From Rhodobiaceae bacterium (GTDB lineage Bacteria; Pseudomonadota; Alphaproteobacteria; Rhizobiales; Tepidamorphaceae): DNA of 64,000 nt. Where the stretch lies: assembly GCA_020637895.1 (NCBI GenBank), contig JACKJP010000009.1, positions 1 through 64,000 of the forward strand, in the 5' to 3' direction. The notes under the pieces were generated by a model, which was not told the DNA's origin, searched no databases, and was given only the letters and a program-made list of their open reading frames with translations. This document shows positions 36,623 through 45,553 of this stretch, piece by piece. Numbering within the stretch: position 1 is the first letter of the stretch; each line of letters begins with the position of its first letter. The position numbers and the translations under genes are program-made.

Positions 36623-37675
36623 ATGCCTTACACAAGCGGACTTGATTGCATGAAGCGTGAATTCGACCTCAAAGGCGTACAGCCGGCCCACGGTGAGATT
36701 GCCGAGGTGGCGTCTGGCCTGTTCTGGGCCCGGTTGCCGATTCCCTATCCGCCAATGGAAGTGAACATCTATATCGTCGAGAGCGCTGGCGGCTGGACTC
36801 TCATCGATACCGGTATGAGTGCCGATATGACCCGGGAGGCATGGGACCTTCTGCTGCAGGGGGCACTAAAGGGTTTCAAGTTCGGGCGCATCATTTCAAC
36901 ACATCATCATCCAGATCACATTGGACTGGCCGACTGGCTGTCGGAGCGGCTCGAGGCGGACGTCTGGACGACTGCTGGTGCTCTGAGCGCCTTTAAGCGG
37001 GACACGAATATTTACGGCCCCGAAGCGGAAGCTGCCATTGAGCGCTTTTGCATGGCACATGGTCTCAACGAGGACGCGCAATATGCATTGAAGCGGCAGC
37101 CGAACTCGTTTCTCAGCCGCGTCGAGGTCGATGTTTCGCGGCTCAAACTTCTTTCGCTCGACAAGCCGGTGACTCTGGGTATCGGCACATTCGATCTGAT
37201 GACCGCAGACGGGCACGCCGCCGGGCAGCTCATCATGCGCGACCGGGCCGGCCAGTATTTCTTTTCCGCCGACCAGATCCTGCCCGGTGTTGTATCGAAG
37301 CTTGCGTTCGACCCGCTGGATTCCGGCGCTGATACCGCCGGTGCCTATGTATCGTCGCTTGAAGACATCGAGGCCTGGGTTGAGGAATCCGCGCTCATTC
37401 TGCCTGGCCATTTCCCGCCGTTTCGCGGTTTGAGCGCGCGCATTGCCGAAATCCGCGAGCGGCAGATCCGCCGCGGCGCGCGCCTCATGGGTGCCTTCGG
37501 TGCAGAGCCGCTACAGGTCGGGCAGGTGCTTGGTGTCCTGTCCGGCCGCGAACCTCAGGGTAAGGAAATCGCATTTGCGCTGGCCGAGACATTCGCCAAC
37601 ATCAACAACCTCGTCAGCCAGGGGCGCCTTGTCTGGCAGGGCGATGGCGCCCGCATGATGCTGGCGCCGGCGTAA
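36623..37675 (+). CDS. MBL fold metallo-hydrolase (paralogue of 27275-28333)
   Basis: A 350-residue metallo-beta-lactamase-fold protein with the full metal motif STHHHPDHIGLADWL (about residues 92-106), ADGHAAGQ, SADQI and LPGHFPPF. It is a paralogue of the protein at 27275. An in-frame ATG at 36650 is also possible. It likely hydrolyses a thioester or lactone in the pathway. It is the only gene between operator 36552 and the convergent TRAP operon. Confidence 0.82.
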   Translation: MPYTSGLDCMKREFDLKGVQPAHGEIAEVASGLFWARLPIPYPPMEVNIYIVESAGGWTLIDTGMSADMTREAWDLLLQGALKGFKFGRIISTHHHPDHIGLADWLSERLEADVWTTAGALSAFKRDTNIYGPEAEAAIERFCMAHGLNEDAQYALKRQPNSFLSRVEVDVSRLKLLSLDKPVTLGIGTFDLMTADGHAAGQLIMRDRAGQYFFSADQILPGVVSKLAFDPLDSGADTAGAYVSSLEDIEAWVEESALILPGHFPPFRGLSARIAEIRERQIRRGARLMGAFGAEPLQVGQVLGVLSGREPQGKEIAFALAETFANINNLVSQGRLVWQGDGARMMLAPA

Positions 37676-37681
37676 GCGCGG

Positions 37682-38986
37682 CTATTCATACATCAGGTTT
37701 GGCAGGATGAGTGCGAGGTGCGGGTAGGCAAGCAACACCGCGACCATCACGATCTGCGCCATCAGAAACGGCCACACTCCGCTGAAGATGACGTGAATGG
37801 GCACGTCCTTGGCGACACCCTTGATGACATAGACGCACAAGCCGACCGGCGGTGTGATCAGCGCCATTTCCATGACGAGCACGACGATGACGCCGAACCA
37901 GATGAGGTCGTATCCCATGTTGGAGAGAACCGGCAGCAGGATCGGTATCGTCAGGACGATCATGGCCAGGGCATCGAGGAACGAGCCAAGGATCAGGTAC
38001 ATGATCAGCACGATGATCATGAACATGGTCGGGCTCAGGTTGAGGGATTCCACGAATTGCGAAAGCTCGACCGGACCTCGAGTCGCCGCGAGAAAGACGT
38101 TCAGCACGTGCGAACCGATAATGATCATGAAGATCATGCAGGTGGCTTCGCCAGTCGCACGGAGGGCATTTGAGACGATGGCCCAATCCAGACGGCGCGC
38201 TCTGAGAAGCACAATGATATAGGCGCCGCCCGCGCCGATGCCGGCTGCTTCGGTCGGGGTGAAGATGCCGCCGTAGATACCGCCCATGACGATCAGGAAG
38301 AGGATCAGAATGCCGGTCACGCCCTTCGTTTCGCGAATGCGGCGGCTGAGCGGGTATTTTTCCATTCGCGGCAGGTCCGCTGGACGCAGATAGGCCAGAA
38401 TGACGACCGTGATCATGAAGAGGATTGCGAGCATCACGCCGGGTAGAATGCCCGCGACGAGTAATCGTCCAATCGACTGGTCGGCCACAAGACCGTAGAG
38501 CACCATGCCGATACTTGGCGGGATAAGAATGCCAAGTGTTCCGCCGGCAGCGACGACGGCGGTTGCTACGCGTACGTGTACGCCATGCTTGCGCATTTCA
38601 GGGATTGAGAGCGTGCCCATTGCGGCGGCCGTCGCCAGGCTTGATCCGCAGGCCGCCGAAAATCCAGCCGACGCACCGACCGTTGCGACCGCAAGGCCAC
38701 CGCGCCAATGCCCAAACCATGCCCGCGCTGCCTCGAACATCTCACGGCTGATGCCGGATGCGATGGCGAAATGGCCCATGAGAATGAACAGGGGGATTGC
38801 GATGAAGAGGTAACTCGACGAGTTCGCATAAGGCTCAATCCCCATGAGCGCGATGGCGGCCGTCCAGTTCCAGCCGTAGATCCAGGCCGTGCCGATAAAG
38901 CCGACGAGGATCATGGCAAAGCCAACCGGCATGCCGCCTATCATGAGAACGATCATCGCCAGCAGGCCGAAAAGCATCTCGGTCAT
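37682..38986 (-). CDS. TRAP transporter large permease (DctM-like)
   Basis: About 434 residues from the ATG at 38986, which overlaps the stop of the small permease gene (ATGA). Around 12 helices. TRAP-L marks are visible: GMPVGFAMILVGFIG at the start, AAACGSSLATAAAMGTLSIPEM, LIPPSIGMVLYG and FTPTEAAGIGAGGAY. It forms the sodium-driven channel for a carboxylate substrate with DctQ- and DctP-like partners. The in-frame extension to 39085 is not needed. Confidence 0.9.
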   Translation of the reverse strand: MTEMLFGLLAMIVLMIGGMPVGFAMILVGFIGTAWIYGWNWTAAIALMGIEPYANSSSYLFIAIPLFILMGHFAIASGISREMFEAARAWFGHWRGGLAVATVGASAGFSAACGSSLATAAAMGTLSIPEMRKHGVHVRVATAVVAAGGTLGILIPPSIGMVLYGLVADQSIGRLLVAGILPGVMLAILFMITVVILAYLRPADLPRMEKYPLSRRIRETKGVTGILILFLIVMGGIYGGIFTPTEAAGIGAGGAYIIVLLRARRLDWAIVSNALRATGEATCMIFMIIIGSHVLNVFLAATRGPVELSQFVESLNLSPTMFMIIVLIMYLILGSFLDALAMIVLTIPILLPVLSNMGYDLIWFGVIVVLVMEMALITPPVGLCVYVIKGVAKDVPIHVIFSGVWPFLMAQIVMVAVLLAYPHLALILPNLMYE

Positions 38987-39477
38987 AGTGCCGTCTCCCC
39001 CGGGGTGCGAAGGGCCAGCATTGCCCTGAATGCTTCGATCAAGAGCTGCAGCGACAGGAGGCCGAAGCCCGCGCCCATCAGCCATCGGAATGGATAAAGG
39101 GGCAGGCCCAGCGCATCGCTGACTTCCCGCATTGCGCCGGTGGTGCTGGCCAGCTTGATGATGCCGTAAGTCATCAGGGCAAAGAGGATCGAGGACACCA
39201 GACTTACGATGATCGCCAGTACGGCCTTCGCGCGAGCGGGTAAGGGCGCAAGGAAGAACTCGACATTCACATTGGCGTGCTCGCGTTGCGCGTATGCCAG
39301 CCCAAGGCCGACGCCAATGACCTGAAGAAACGACACGAGTTCAACGAAGCCAGGTACGGCCGATGCGAAAACATACCGCATCACGACATGGACCATGACC
39401 ATGATCATGATGAGGAAAAATGCGAGATTGCCGACCAGATTGATCGCGTGTGTCAGTCGATCAAATAGCTTGATCAC
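38983..39477 (-). CDS. TRAP transporter small permease (DctQ-like)
   Basis: A 164-residue, four-helix TRAP-S protein. Early VVMRYVF and the YPFRWLMGAGFGLLSLQLLIEAF stretch near the end are typical. First gene of the leftward TRAP permease pair, reading away from the operator at 39565. The binding-protein gene is transcribed in the opposite direction on the other side of that operator. Confidence 0.88.
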   Translation of the reverse strand: MIKLFDRLTHAINLVGNLAFFLIMIMVMVHVVMRYVFASAVPGFVELVSFLQVIGVGLGLAYAQREHANVNVEFFLAPLPARAKAVLAIIVSLVSSILFALMTYGIIKLASTTGAMREVSDALGLPLYPFRWLMGAGFGLLSLQLLIEAFRAMLALRTPGETAL

Positions 39478-39564
39478 TTCTCCTGCCTCCCGATGACCGA
39501 CCAGTGTCGGTTCTGCCCCTGTGCCGGTGCTTGACGACGAAGCATATTGACTCGATCCAGAAAA

Positions 39565-39580
39565 TCAACATCAATGTTGA
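39565..39580. promoter_or_regulatory. regulon operator, site 5
   Basis: Perfect palindrome TCAACA-TCAA-TGTTGA, 87 bases upstream of the TRAP small permease start and 318 bases upstream of the binding-protein gene, in the gap between the two divergent units. Confidence 0.8.
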
Positions 39581-39675
39581 TAACGGCGCTGGGTCGCTGT
39601 TCGCAATTCTCGCTTCCGTGTCGTTCGCGGCATCGGCGAGGAAAGTGCGACAGCGAGTGAAGCCAAAAAATGAAA

Positions 39676-39692
39676 CGACCGCAAAGCGGTCG
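39676..39692. repeat. short hairpin in the TRAP control region
   Basis: CGACCGC-AAA-GCGGTCG, a seven-base perfect stem with a three-base loop. It could be an attenuator in the long leader of the binding-protein transcript. No T-run follows. Confidence 0.35.
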
Positions 39693-39898
39693 AGCCAGGG
39701 CAGGGGATACGAAGTTGCATCTTCATCAACAGAAATGATCCCGCAGCGGCAGGTGGCATTCAGCGCGACGCTATGTCGACGCCGAGGCCCTCTGCGAAAA
39801 GAATTTGCCGGCTAATGCCGCTGGCAGATGCCTCAGGAAACTGAAGAAGGCGGCTGAGCCGCACACATTGAATTCAACACCGATTATGGAGGAAGATC

Positions 39899-40912
39899 AT
39901 GTTGAATAGATTCAAGACACATATGCTCGCAGGCGCCGTTGCGGCTGCATTTGTCATGGGCGGTGTGGCTTCCGCACAGGCCAAGGAACTGAAGCTGTCG
40001 CTCTGGTTCGGCGACACGCATTTCATGACCAGCAAGCTGTTCAAGCCGTTCGCTGAGAATGTGAAGAAATACTCGAACGGTGAACTGGATGTCGTGATCT
40101 ACGGCAGCAGCGCGCTTGGCAAGATCAACGATCAGGCTTCGCTCGTCGAAAACGGTATTGCCGACATGGCGATGATCGTGCCGAGCTACACGCGGGGCCG
40201 TTTCCCGATCGTGGAAGAAGGCAGCTTGCCTTTCGCTTTCTCGAGCGCGACCGAAGGCAACAAGGTCTGGGCGCAGCTGAAGCCGTACCTGGAAGAAGAC
40301 TTCAAGGATTTCAAGTTCGTCTTCATGACAATGAATACGCCCGGCGCAATCCTGACGTCGAAGAAGCCGCTCGCGCATCTCGATGATCTGAAGGGCCTTC
40401 GGATTACCGGGTCCGGCGGCGCCCAGCAGAAGTTCCTGCAGGATCTCGGTGTGGTCGCCGACTTCATACCGATTTCCGAGCGCTATGTAGCGCTGGAGCG
40501 CGGAACGCTGGACGGAACCATCATGCCGGTCGCGAGTGCGCCTGGTTACAAGATGGAAGAGGTCACCAAGTACATCAATCAGTTGAACTTCTCGGCGACG
40601 CCGCTGGTCGTGATCATGAACAAGGGCACCTGGGAAGGACTTTCAAAGTCGCAGCAGGAAGCGATCGACAAGGCGGCTGCCGAGGCATTCGCCGCTGCCG
40701 GCCCCGCCTATGATGCCGAGGAAAGCGCCAGCCTCGACAAGCTCCTGAAAGCCGATGGCGAAGTGGTCAACTTCCCGGCCGAAGACATGGCGAAGCTGAA
40801 GGAACTCGTTCAGCCCCTCTGGAACGAGGAACAGAAGGCGCTGGCCGGCAAGACCGACAAGGCCGACAAGTTCTTCGAGGACTTCCGGGCCGCTATCAAG
40901 GCTGCCAACTGA
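39899..40912 (+). CDS. TRAP transporter substrate-binding protein (DctP-like)
   Basis: A 337-residue periplasmic receptor. A Sec signal peptide covers about residues 1-28 (ending ASAQAK). DctP-family marks are GSSALGKINDQASLVENGIADMAM and MPVASAPGYKMEEVTKY, with the substrate arginine expected in GLRITGSGG. It would bind a carboxylate and hand it to the permeases encoded divergently. Strong SD GGAGGAAG. A classical terminator follows immediately, consistent with high expression of the receptor alone. Confidence 0.9.
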   Translation: MLNRFKTHMLAGAVAAAFVMGGVASAQAKELKLSLWFGDTHFMTSKLFKPFAENVKKYSNGELDVVIYGSSALGKINDQASLVENGIADMAMIVPSYTRGRFPIVEEGSLPFAFSSATEGNKVWAQLKPYLEEDFKDFKFVFMTMNTPGAILTSKKPLAHLDDLKGLRITGSGGAQQKFLQDLGVVADFIPISERYVALERGTLDGTIMPVASAPGYKMEEVTKYINQLNFSATPLVVIMNKGTWEGLSKSQQEAIDKAAAEAFAAAGPAYDAEESASLDKLLKADGEVVNFPAEDMAKLKELVQPLWNEEQKALAGKTDKADKFFEDFRAAIKAAN

Positions 40913-40927
40913 TCCAGTGGAACTGCC

Positions 40928-40958
40928 ACGCCCGCGGCTCATTTGCCGCGGGCGTTTT
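40928..40958 (+). terminator. rho-independent terminator after the TRAP receptor gene
   Basis: Eleven-base perfect stem ACGCCCGCGGC / GCCGCGGGCGT, loop TCATTT, followed by TTT and C. Starts 16 bases after the stop codon. It separates the receptor gene from the CoA-transferase operon. Confidence 0.88.
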
Positions 40959-41035
40959 CATTCCGGAAACTGCTTGAGCCGGCCTGTGTGCCGGATGGCC
41001 CTTCGTCGACGATGCCAGGGTTTAGGGGAGCGAAA

Positions 41036-42211
41036 ATGAACAGACAGCCAGGAACCCTGGACGGCATCACGGTGATCGATTTCACCTCCATGATGGCGGG
41101 TCCCTATGCCACGCGAATTCTCGCAGACTGCGGCGCGCGCGTGATCAAGGTGGAGGCCGAGGCGGGAGATTACATGCGCTACCGCTCGCCAATCCGGGAG
41201 GGGCGCAGCGCCTATTACGGACAGATGAACAGTGGCAAGGAAAGCATTGTTCTCGACCTGAAGAATGCCCGCGGACAGGCGATCGCGCGTGATCTCATAC
41301 GCGGTGCCGATGTCGTGGTTGAAAACTATCGTCCCGGCGTGATGAAGAGCCTCGGGCTCGCCTATGAAGACCTCAAGGATGGCTCTCCGCGCCTCGTATA
41401 TTGCTCGATTTCGGGCTTCGGCCAGACAGGCAAGCGCGCCAGGGATCCGGCCTATGCCCCCATCATCCATGCCGCCAGCGGCTATGACATGGCCCATTTA
41501 GTCTACAACAGTCATATGGAACGGCCCCAGATGACGGGGATATTCAACGCCGATGCCTTTGCAGCCGTTTATGCGTTCGGCGCAATCCAGAGCGCCTTGT
41601 TTCACAGGGAGCGTTTCGGGATCGGTCAGCATATCGACGTCAACCTGATCGATACGATGCTGAACCTGCTGGTCTACGAATGTCAGGAAGCGCAGTTCGA
41701 GGTGACGCAGAAGCGACCGCTCTACCAGCCGCTCAAGGCGAGCGACGGCTTCGTTATGGTCGCGCCGGTCAACCAGAAGAATTTCGAGAACCTTGCCGAT
41801 GCAGTCGGGCGGGCGGAATGGAAAACCGATGCCCGCTTCTGCACCAACAATGCCCGAGAGCATCACTGGCAGGAGCTGATGGACATGCTGGAGGAATGGA
41901 CGATCCAGCGGACTGCGCAGCAGTGCGAGGACATTCTCATGAAAGCGGGCGTGCCGAGTTCGCGCTATGCGACCGTCGCGGAGCTCTTCAACGACGCGGA
42001 AATGCAGTCACGCGGGTCCTTTACCGAGATTTCCGATCATTCGGGCAGCTATCGAATTCCGGTCCAGCCGTTCCGCTTTTCGCAGGCGGCCGTCGTTTCC
42101 CGGCCGCATGTATCGGATGTTGGAGAAGATACGGATTCCATCCTGCGCGAGAAACTCGACTACTCGGAAGCCGACATCGAGGTAGCCAGGTCAAGTGGCG
42201 CTCTACGCTAG
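41036..42211 (+). CDS. CaiB/BaiF family CoA transferase
   Basis: About 391 residues from the ATG at 41036 (AGGGGAG upstream), rather than from 40943, which lies within the terminator. Class III CoA-transferase fold: NSGKESIVLDLKN and VVVENYRPGVMKSLGL are typical. The likely catalytic Asp is in GIFNADAFAAVYAFGA. Unlike the protein at 32404 it lacks the racemase His motif, so CoA transfer between acids is more likely. First gene of a four-gene run to 45440. No regulon palindrome lies between it and the terminator. Confidence 0.83.
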   Translation: MNRQPGTLDGITVIDFTSMMAGPYATRILADCGARVIKVEAEAGDYMRYRSPIREGRSAYYGQMNSGKESIVLDLKNARGQAIARDLIRGADVVVENYRPGVMKSLGLAYEDLKDGSPRLVYCSISGFGQTGKRARDPAYAPIIHAASGYDMAHLVYNSHMERPQMTGIFNADAFAAVYAFGAIQSALFHRERFGIGQHIDVNLIDTMLNLLVYECQEAQFEVTQKRPLYQPLKASDGFVMVAPVNQKNFENLADAVGRAEWKTDARFCTNNAREHHWQELMDMLEEWTIQRTAQQCEDILMKAGVPSSRYATVAELFNDAEMQSRGSFTEISDHSGSYRIPVQPFRFSQAAVVSRPHVSDVGEDTDSILREKLDYSEADIEVARSSGALR

Positions 42212-42252
42212 CCGCACGATTTTGGCATGATGGCGACAAGACAGGACAACGA

Positions 42253-43452
42253 ATGGATCTGACTTACAGCGATGAGCACGAAGCGTTCCGCCGGGAGGTG
42301 AGGGCGTTTCTTGCTGCCAACAAGGAACACTACCCCAAACCATTCGGCGTAAACCGACCGCCGGACGATGCGCGGGCGTGGCAGAGGCGGCTGATCGAGC
42401 ACGGTTATGCAGCCCGCACCATCCCGGAGATCTATGGCGGCTTTGGCGCCGAGCCCGATATTCTGAAATCACATATCATCGCCGAGGAATTTTCGCGCGC
42501 GAAGGCGCCGTGGGGGCTCGTGAGCCAGGGCATTTCGATGCTCGTGCCGACCTTGCTGGAGATGGGCAGCGAAGAGCAGAAGCGGCGATGGATTCCGCCG
42601 ACGTTGCGCGGAGAAATCGTCTGGTGTCAGGGTTATTCGGAGCCGGGCGCCGGCTCCGATCTTGCCTCCCTTTCGACGAGCGCGGTGGAGGATGGCGACG
42701 ACTTCATCATCAACGGTCAGAAAATCTGGACGACGACCGCCCATGCCGCGGACATGATCTTCTGTCTGGTGCGAACCGAGCCGGATGCGCCGAATAAATA
42801 TCTCGGGATCAGCTATCTCATATTCCCGATGGATACGCCGGGCATCGAGATAAGGCCGCTCATGACGATGACCGGCAATGCTGAATTCAACGAGGTTTTC
42901 TTTACCGATGTGCGCGTGCCGAAATCTCAGGTCGTGGGTGCGCGCGGGCAGGGGTGGACGGTCTCGAACGCAACCCTGAAACACGAGCGCGGGATGATGG
43001 GCGATCCCAACGCGTCGGCCGCGCGGATGAATTCCATCCTGCAGCTGATGGGCGAGGAAACGCTCGATGGCATGCGCGTCATCGACATGCCGGTTTTCCG
43101 CGACCGGGCGATGCGGCTGCAAGGCAAGGTGCTTGCGATGCAATATCATGGGATGCGGCTGCTCACGATGCAGGCAAACAGACAGGACCCCGGTCTTGCC
43201 CGCCTGATCGTCAAGTTGCAGGCCTGCGAAATTAACCATCAGCTCGCTGCGCTGGCCGTCGACGTGATGGGCGAAATGGGTCTTCTTTATCATGACAGCC
43301 CGCTCAGCCGCTCTCATGGCGTCTGGCAGAAGCGCTACATGTTCGATCTGGCGATGATCATTGGTGGCGGAACAGCCCAGATCCAGAAGAACCTGATCGC
43401 CGAGCGCGGTCTTGGTCTGCCGCGCGAGCCCAAGCTCGCCAAGGCGAAATAG
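42253..43452 (+). CDS. acyl-CoA dehydrogenase, first of an adjacent pair
   Basis: About 399 residues from the ATG at 42253. Larger in-frame readings upstream overlap the CoA-transferase gene and are not credible. ACAD fold: CQGYSEPGAGSDLASLST is the flavin/substrate loop, and the C-terminal IIGGGTAQIQKNLIAERGLGLPRE is typical of FadE-type proteins. The usual C-terminal catalytic Glu position (YEGT) reads GGGT, so the base must come from elsewhere or from the partner. Directly followed by a second, shorter ACAD gene. Confidence 0.87.
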   Translation: MDLTYSDEHEAFRREVRAFLAANKEHYPKPFGVNRPPDDARAWQRRLIEHGYAARTIPEIYGGFGAEPDILKSHIIAEEFSRAKAPWGLVSQGISMLVPTLLEMGSEEQKRRWIPPTLRGEIVWCQGYSEPGAGSDLASLSTSAVEDGDDFIINGQKIWTTTAHAADMIFCLVRTEPDAPNKYLGISYLIFPMDTPGIEIRPLMTMTGNAEFNEVFFTDVRVPKSQVVGARGQGWTVSNATLKHERGMMGDPNASAARMNSILQLMGEETLDGMRVIDMPVFRDRAMRLQGKVLAMQYHGMRLLTMQANRQDPGLARLIVKLQACEINHQLAALAVDVMGEMGLLYHDSPLSRSHGVWQKRYMFDLAMIIGGGTAQIQKNLIAERGLGLPREPKLAKAK

Positions 43453-43470
43453 GCGCCGGGAGAACATCAC

Positions 43471-44586
43471 GTGGAATTCAGCCTTACAGACGAACAGCGG
43501 CAATTTCAGGAAGAGGTCGACAAGGCGCTCGGGCGGATAAGTCCGCTGGAACGCGTGCGAAAGGCGGCGGCATCGCCGCACGAATTCGCGCAGGATGTCT
43601 GGTCGGGCCTCGCTGATCTCGGGATTCCGGCGATGCTTGTTCCGGAAGCCTACGGCGGACTTGGTCTCGGTCTTCTCGATGCAGTCCTGGTTGCCGAACT
43701 GCTGGGCAAACATGTGGTGCCGGCGCCATTTCTCGGAGCCGCCGTGATCGCTCCGCTTGCTTTGGTCGGGTTCGGTACCGATGAGCTCAAGTCCGATCTT
43801 CTGCCGCGGATAGCGGCCGGGGAAATGCGCCTTGGGGCAGCAATCGCCCAACCGGTTTCCGGTAATCACGAGAAAACCGGCCTGCATGCGCGATCGGGCA
43901 AACTGAGCGGTAAATCGACGTTCGTTGTCGATCACATCGGCGCGCATGGTTTTGTCGTTGCAGATGATGACGGGCGACTGTTCTACGTCGAAGCGGATGC
44001 GGAAGGCCTTGATATCCTTACCATCGATACGGTTGACCGTACTCGGGGCACAGCACAGCTTGCCTTCTCAGACGTTGCGGCCAGGCCCCTCGATGGTGGA
44101 AATGAAGGCCTCGGCCGGCTTGCCGACGCAACCAGACTGGTACTGGCAGCCGATCTGCTGGGTGCCGGATGGAAGATGATCAACGATGCCGTAGAGTACG
44201 CCAAGATCCGCAACCAGTTCGGCAGGCCGATCGGCAGCTTTCAGGCGGTCAAGCACATGTGCTCGGAGATGGCCGCCGGGCTTGAGCCGGGACGCGCGCT
44301 GCTGTGGTATGCAGGTTATGCATTCGACAACGATCTTGAGGATGCTTCGCTCTGCTGCATGCACGCCAAGGCCTATATGGCTGAAGCTGCGAGATTTGCA
44401 GCACGTACGGCAACCGAAGTACATGGTGGCATGGGCATCACCGACCAGCTTGGCCTGCAATACTGGTTCAAGCGGGTCGGCTGGAGCTACCAGGCTTACG
44501 GATCGCCCGAGCGACTGCGTGAAGAGGCGGCATTGAAACAGGGACTGATTGCACGCGAACGATTTGCTGTTGGGGCCGCGCCGTGA
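43471..44586 (+). CDS. acyl-CoA dehydrogenase, second of an adjacent pair
   Basis: A 371-residue ACAD starting with GTG at 43471, 18 bases after the first. It has the C-terminal FAARTATEVHGGMGIT flavin-binding stretch but a weak middle domain, with no clear GSD loop of the first. In steroid side-chain pathways paired genes like this encode alpha2-beta2 ACADs in which each chain supplies part of the active site. That is the best reading here, from arrangement and split motifs. The stop overlaps the cyclase start. Confidence 0.83.
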   Translation: MEFSLTDEQRQFQEEVDKALGRISPLERVRKAAASPHEFAQDVWSGLADLGIPAMLVPEAYGGLGLGLLDAVLVAELLGKHVVPAPFLGAAVIAPLALVGFGTDELKSDLLPRIAAGEMRLGAAIAQPVSGNHEKTGLHARSGKLSGKSTFVVDHIGAHGFVVADDDGRLFYVEADAEGLDILTIDTVDRTRGTAQLAFSDVAARPLDGGNEGLGRLADATRLVLAADLLGAGWKMINDAVEYAKIRNQFGRPIGSFQAVKHMCSEMAAGLEPGRALLWYAGYAFDNDLEDASLCCMHAKAYMAEAARFAARTATEVHGGMGITDQLGLQYWFKRVGWSYQAYGSPERLREEAALKQGLIARERFAVGAAP

Positions 44587-45440
44587 GTGGCCGCTGGGGT
44601 CCGGACGACGAACGCGGCGCTGCCAATCTGATCGACGCGGCCGCCGCTCTTCGGGGATCGGCGTGTGTGCGTACCGGACAGGTCGTGCCGCTGGCCATCC
44701 CGATCGCGAACGGCCAGCTTGGACCGGCTGCTGATCACCGGCCGGCACCGCAGCACTACATGACCCGGCACGGCGGCGACTATGCCGCCGGGCTTGCCGA
44801 AAAGCCCGGTTACGGATTTTCCGACGATGTCCTGATGGTGCCGACGCACGGCACGACGCATATCGACGCTCTTGCCCATGTCTGGCAGGGCGGCGTGATG
44901 TATAATGGCTTCAAGGCCACGAAGGTTACGAGCCGAGGGGCGGCAGCGTGCGGGATCGATAAGGCCGGGCCATTCGTGACCCGCGCCATATTCGTCGATT
45001 TTGGCGGCGAGGGCAGCGACCAGACGCGTGCGATCATGCCCGATGAACTTGTGGATGCGGTTGCAGCAACCGGGACTACTCCCGAGCCGGGAGACGCGCT
45101 GCTTATCAGAACGGGCTGGCTTGGTGCCTGGCGCGACGGCGCGGCGGACAAGATGTCATCTGCCGGACTCCACCACGAATGCGCTCCTTGGATCGTCGAG
45201 GCGGGATTTGCACTGGTCGCTGCCGACAATATCGCCGTAGAGGTCATGCCCGCCCGCGATCCCGCCTGTGCAATGCCGCTGCACATCGCATTGACGCGCG
45301 ACAACGGGGTCTATCTGGCCGAGCTTTTTGATTTCGATACACTCGCCGCGACCGGTCGGACGGATTGCATGCTCGTCATCGCGCCATTGAACCTGAAGGG
45401 CGGCGTTGGGAGTCCGGTTACGCCTGTCGCGATCCTCTGA
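44583..45440 (+). CDS. cyclase family protein (kynurenine formamidase-like fold)
   Basis: A 285-residue metal-dependent hydrolase-fold protein starting with GTG that overlaps the ACAD stop (GTGA). The metal motif is THGTTHIDALAHVW (about residues 92-105), as in the cyclase/KynB family. Relatives open amide or lactone bonds. In this operon it may hydrolyse a ring or lactone formed from the substrate. That is inferred from context. Last gene before the operator at 45475. Confidence 0.82.
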   Translation: MSGRWGPDDERGAANLIDAAAALRGSACVRTGQVVPLAIPIANGQLGPAADHRPAPQHYMTRHGGDYAAGLAEKPGYGFSDDVLMVPTHGTTHIDALAHVWQGGVMYNGFKATKVTSRGAAACGIDKAGPFVTRAIFVDFGGEGSDQTRAIMPDELVDAVAATGTTPEPGDALLIRTGWLGAWRDGAADKMSSAGLHHECAPWIVEAGFALVAADNIAVEVMPARDPACAMPLHIALTRDNGVYLAELFDFDTLAATGRTDCMLVIAPLNLKGGVGSPVTPVAIL

Positions 45441-45474
45441 AAACCCAGGGGATGCGCCAAACTGACATCTTCGA

Positions 45475-45490
45475 TCAACACGAATGTTGA
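45475..45490. promoter_or_regulatory. regulon operator, site 6
   Basis: Perfect palindrome TCAACA-CGAA-TGTTGA, 63 bases upstream of the acyl-CoA synthetase start at 45554, in the gap after the cyclase gene. Confidence 0.8.
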
Positions 45491-45553
45491 CAAATGCGGA
45501 AGGCGCCCGCTAGTTTCGTGCCACAAGAAGAATGCAATGCGAGGAGGCGCCGC

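Larger units (their letters stand above)
39478..39898. other. divergent TRAP control region
   Basis: A 421-base stretch without a supported gene. It holds the operator at 39565-39580 near the permease side and a hairpin at 39676-39692. The long leader before the binding-protein gene may carry a second promoter. Codon and base use of the short open frames here do not resemble neighbouring genes. Confidence 0.5.

Noticed and set aside
42469..43947. Long open frame (492 codons) on the minus strand across both acyl-CoA dehydrogenase genes
   Set aside because: It is the antisense of two convincing ACAD genes in a GC-rich genome. Its protein is rich in Arg and His and has no domain.
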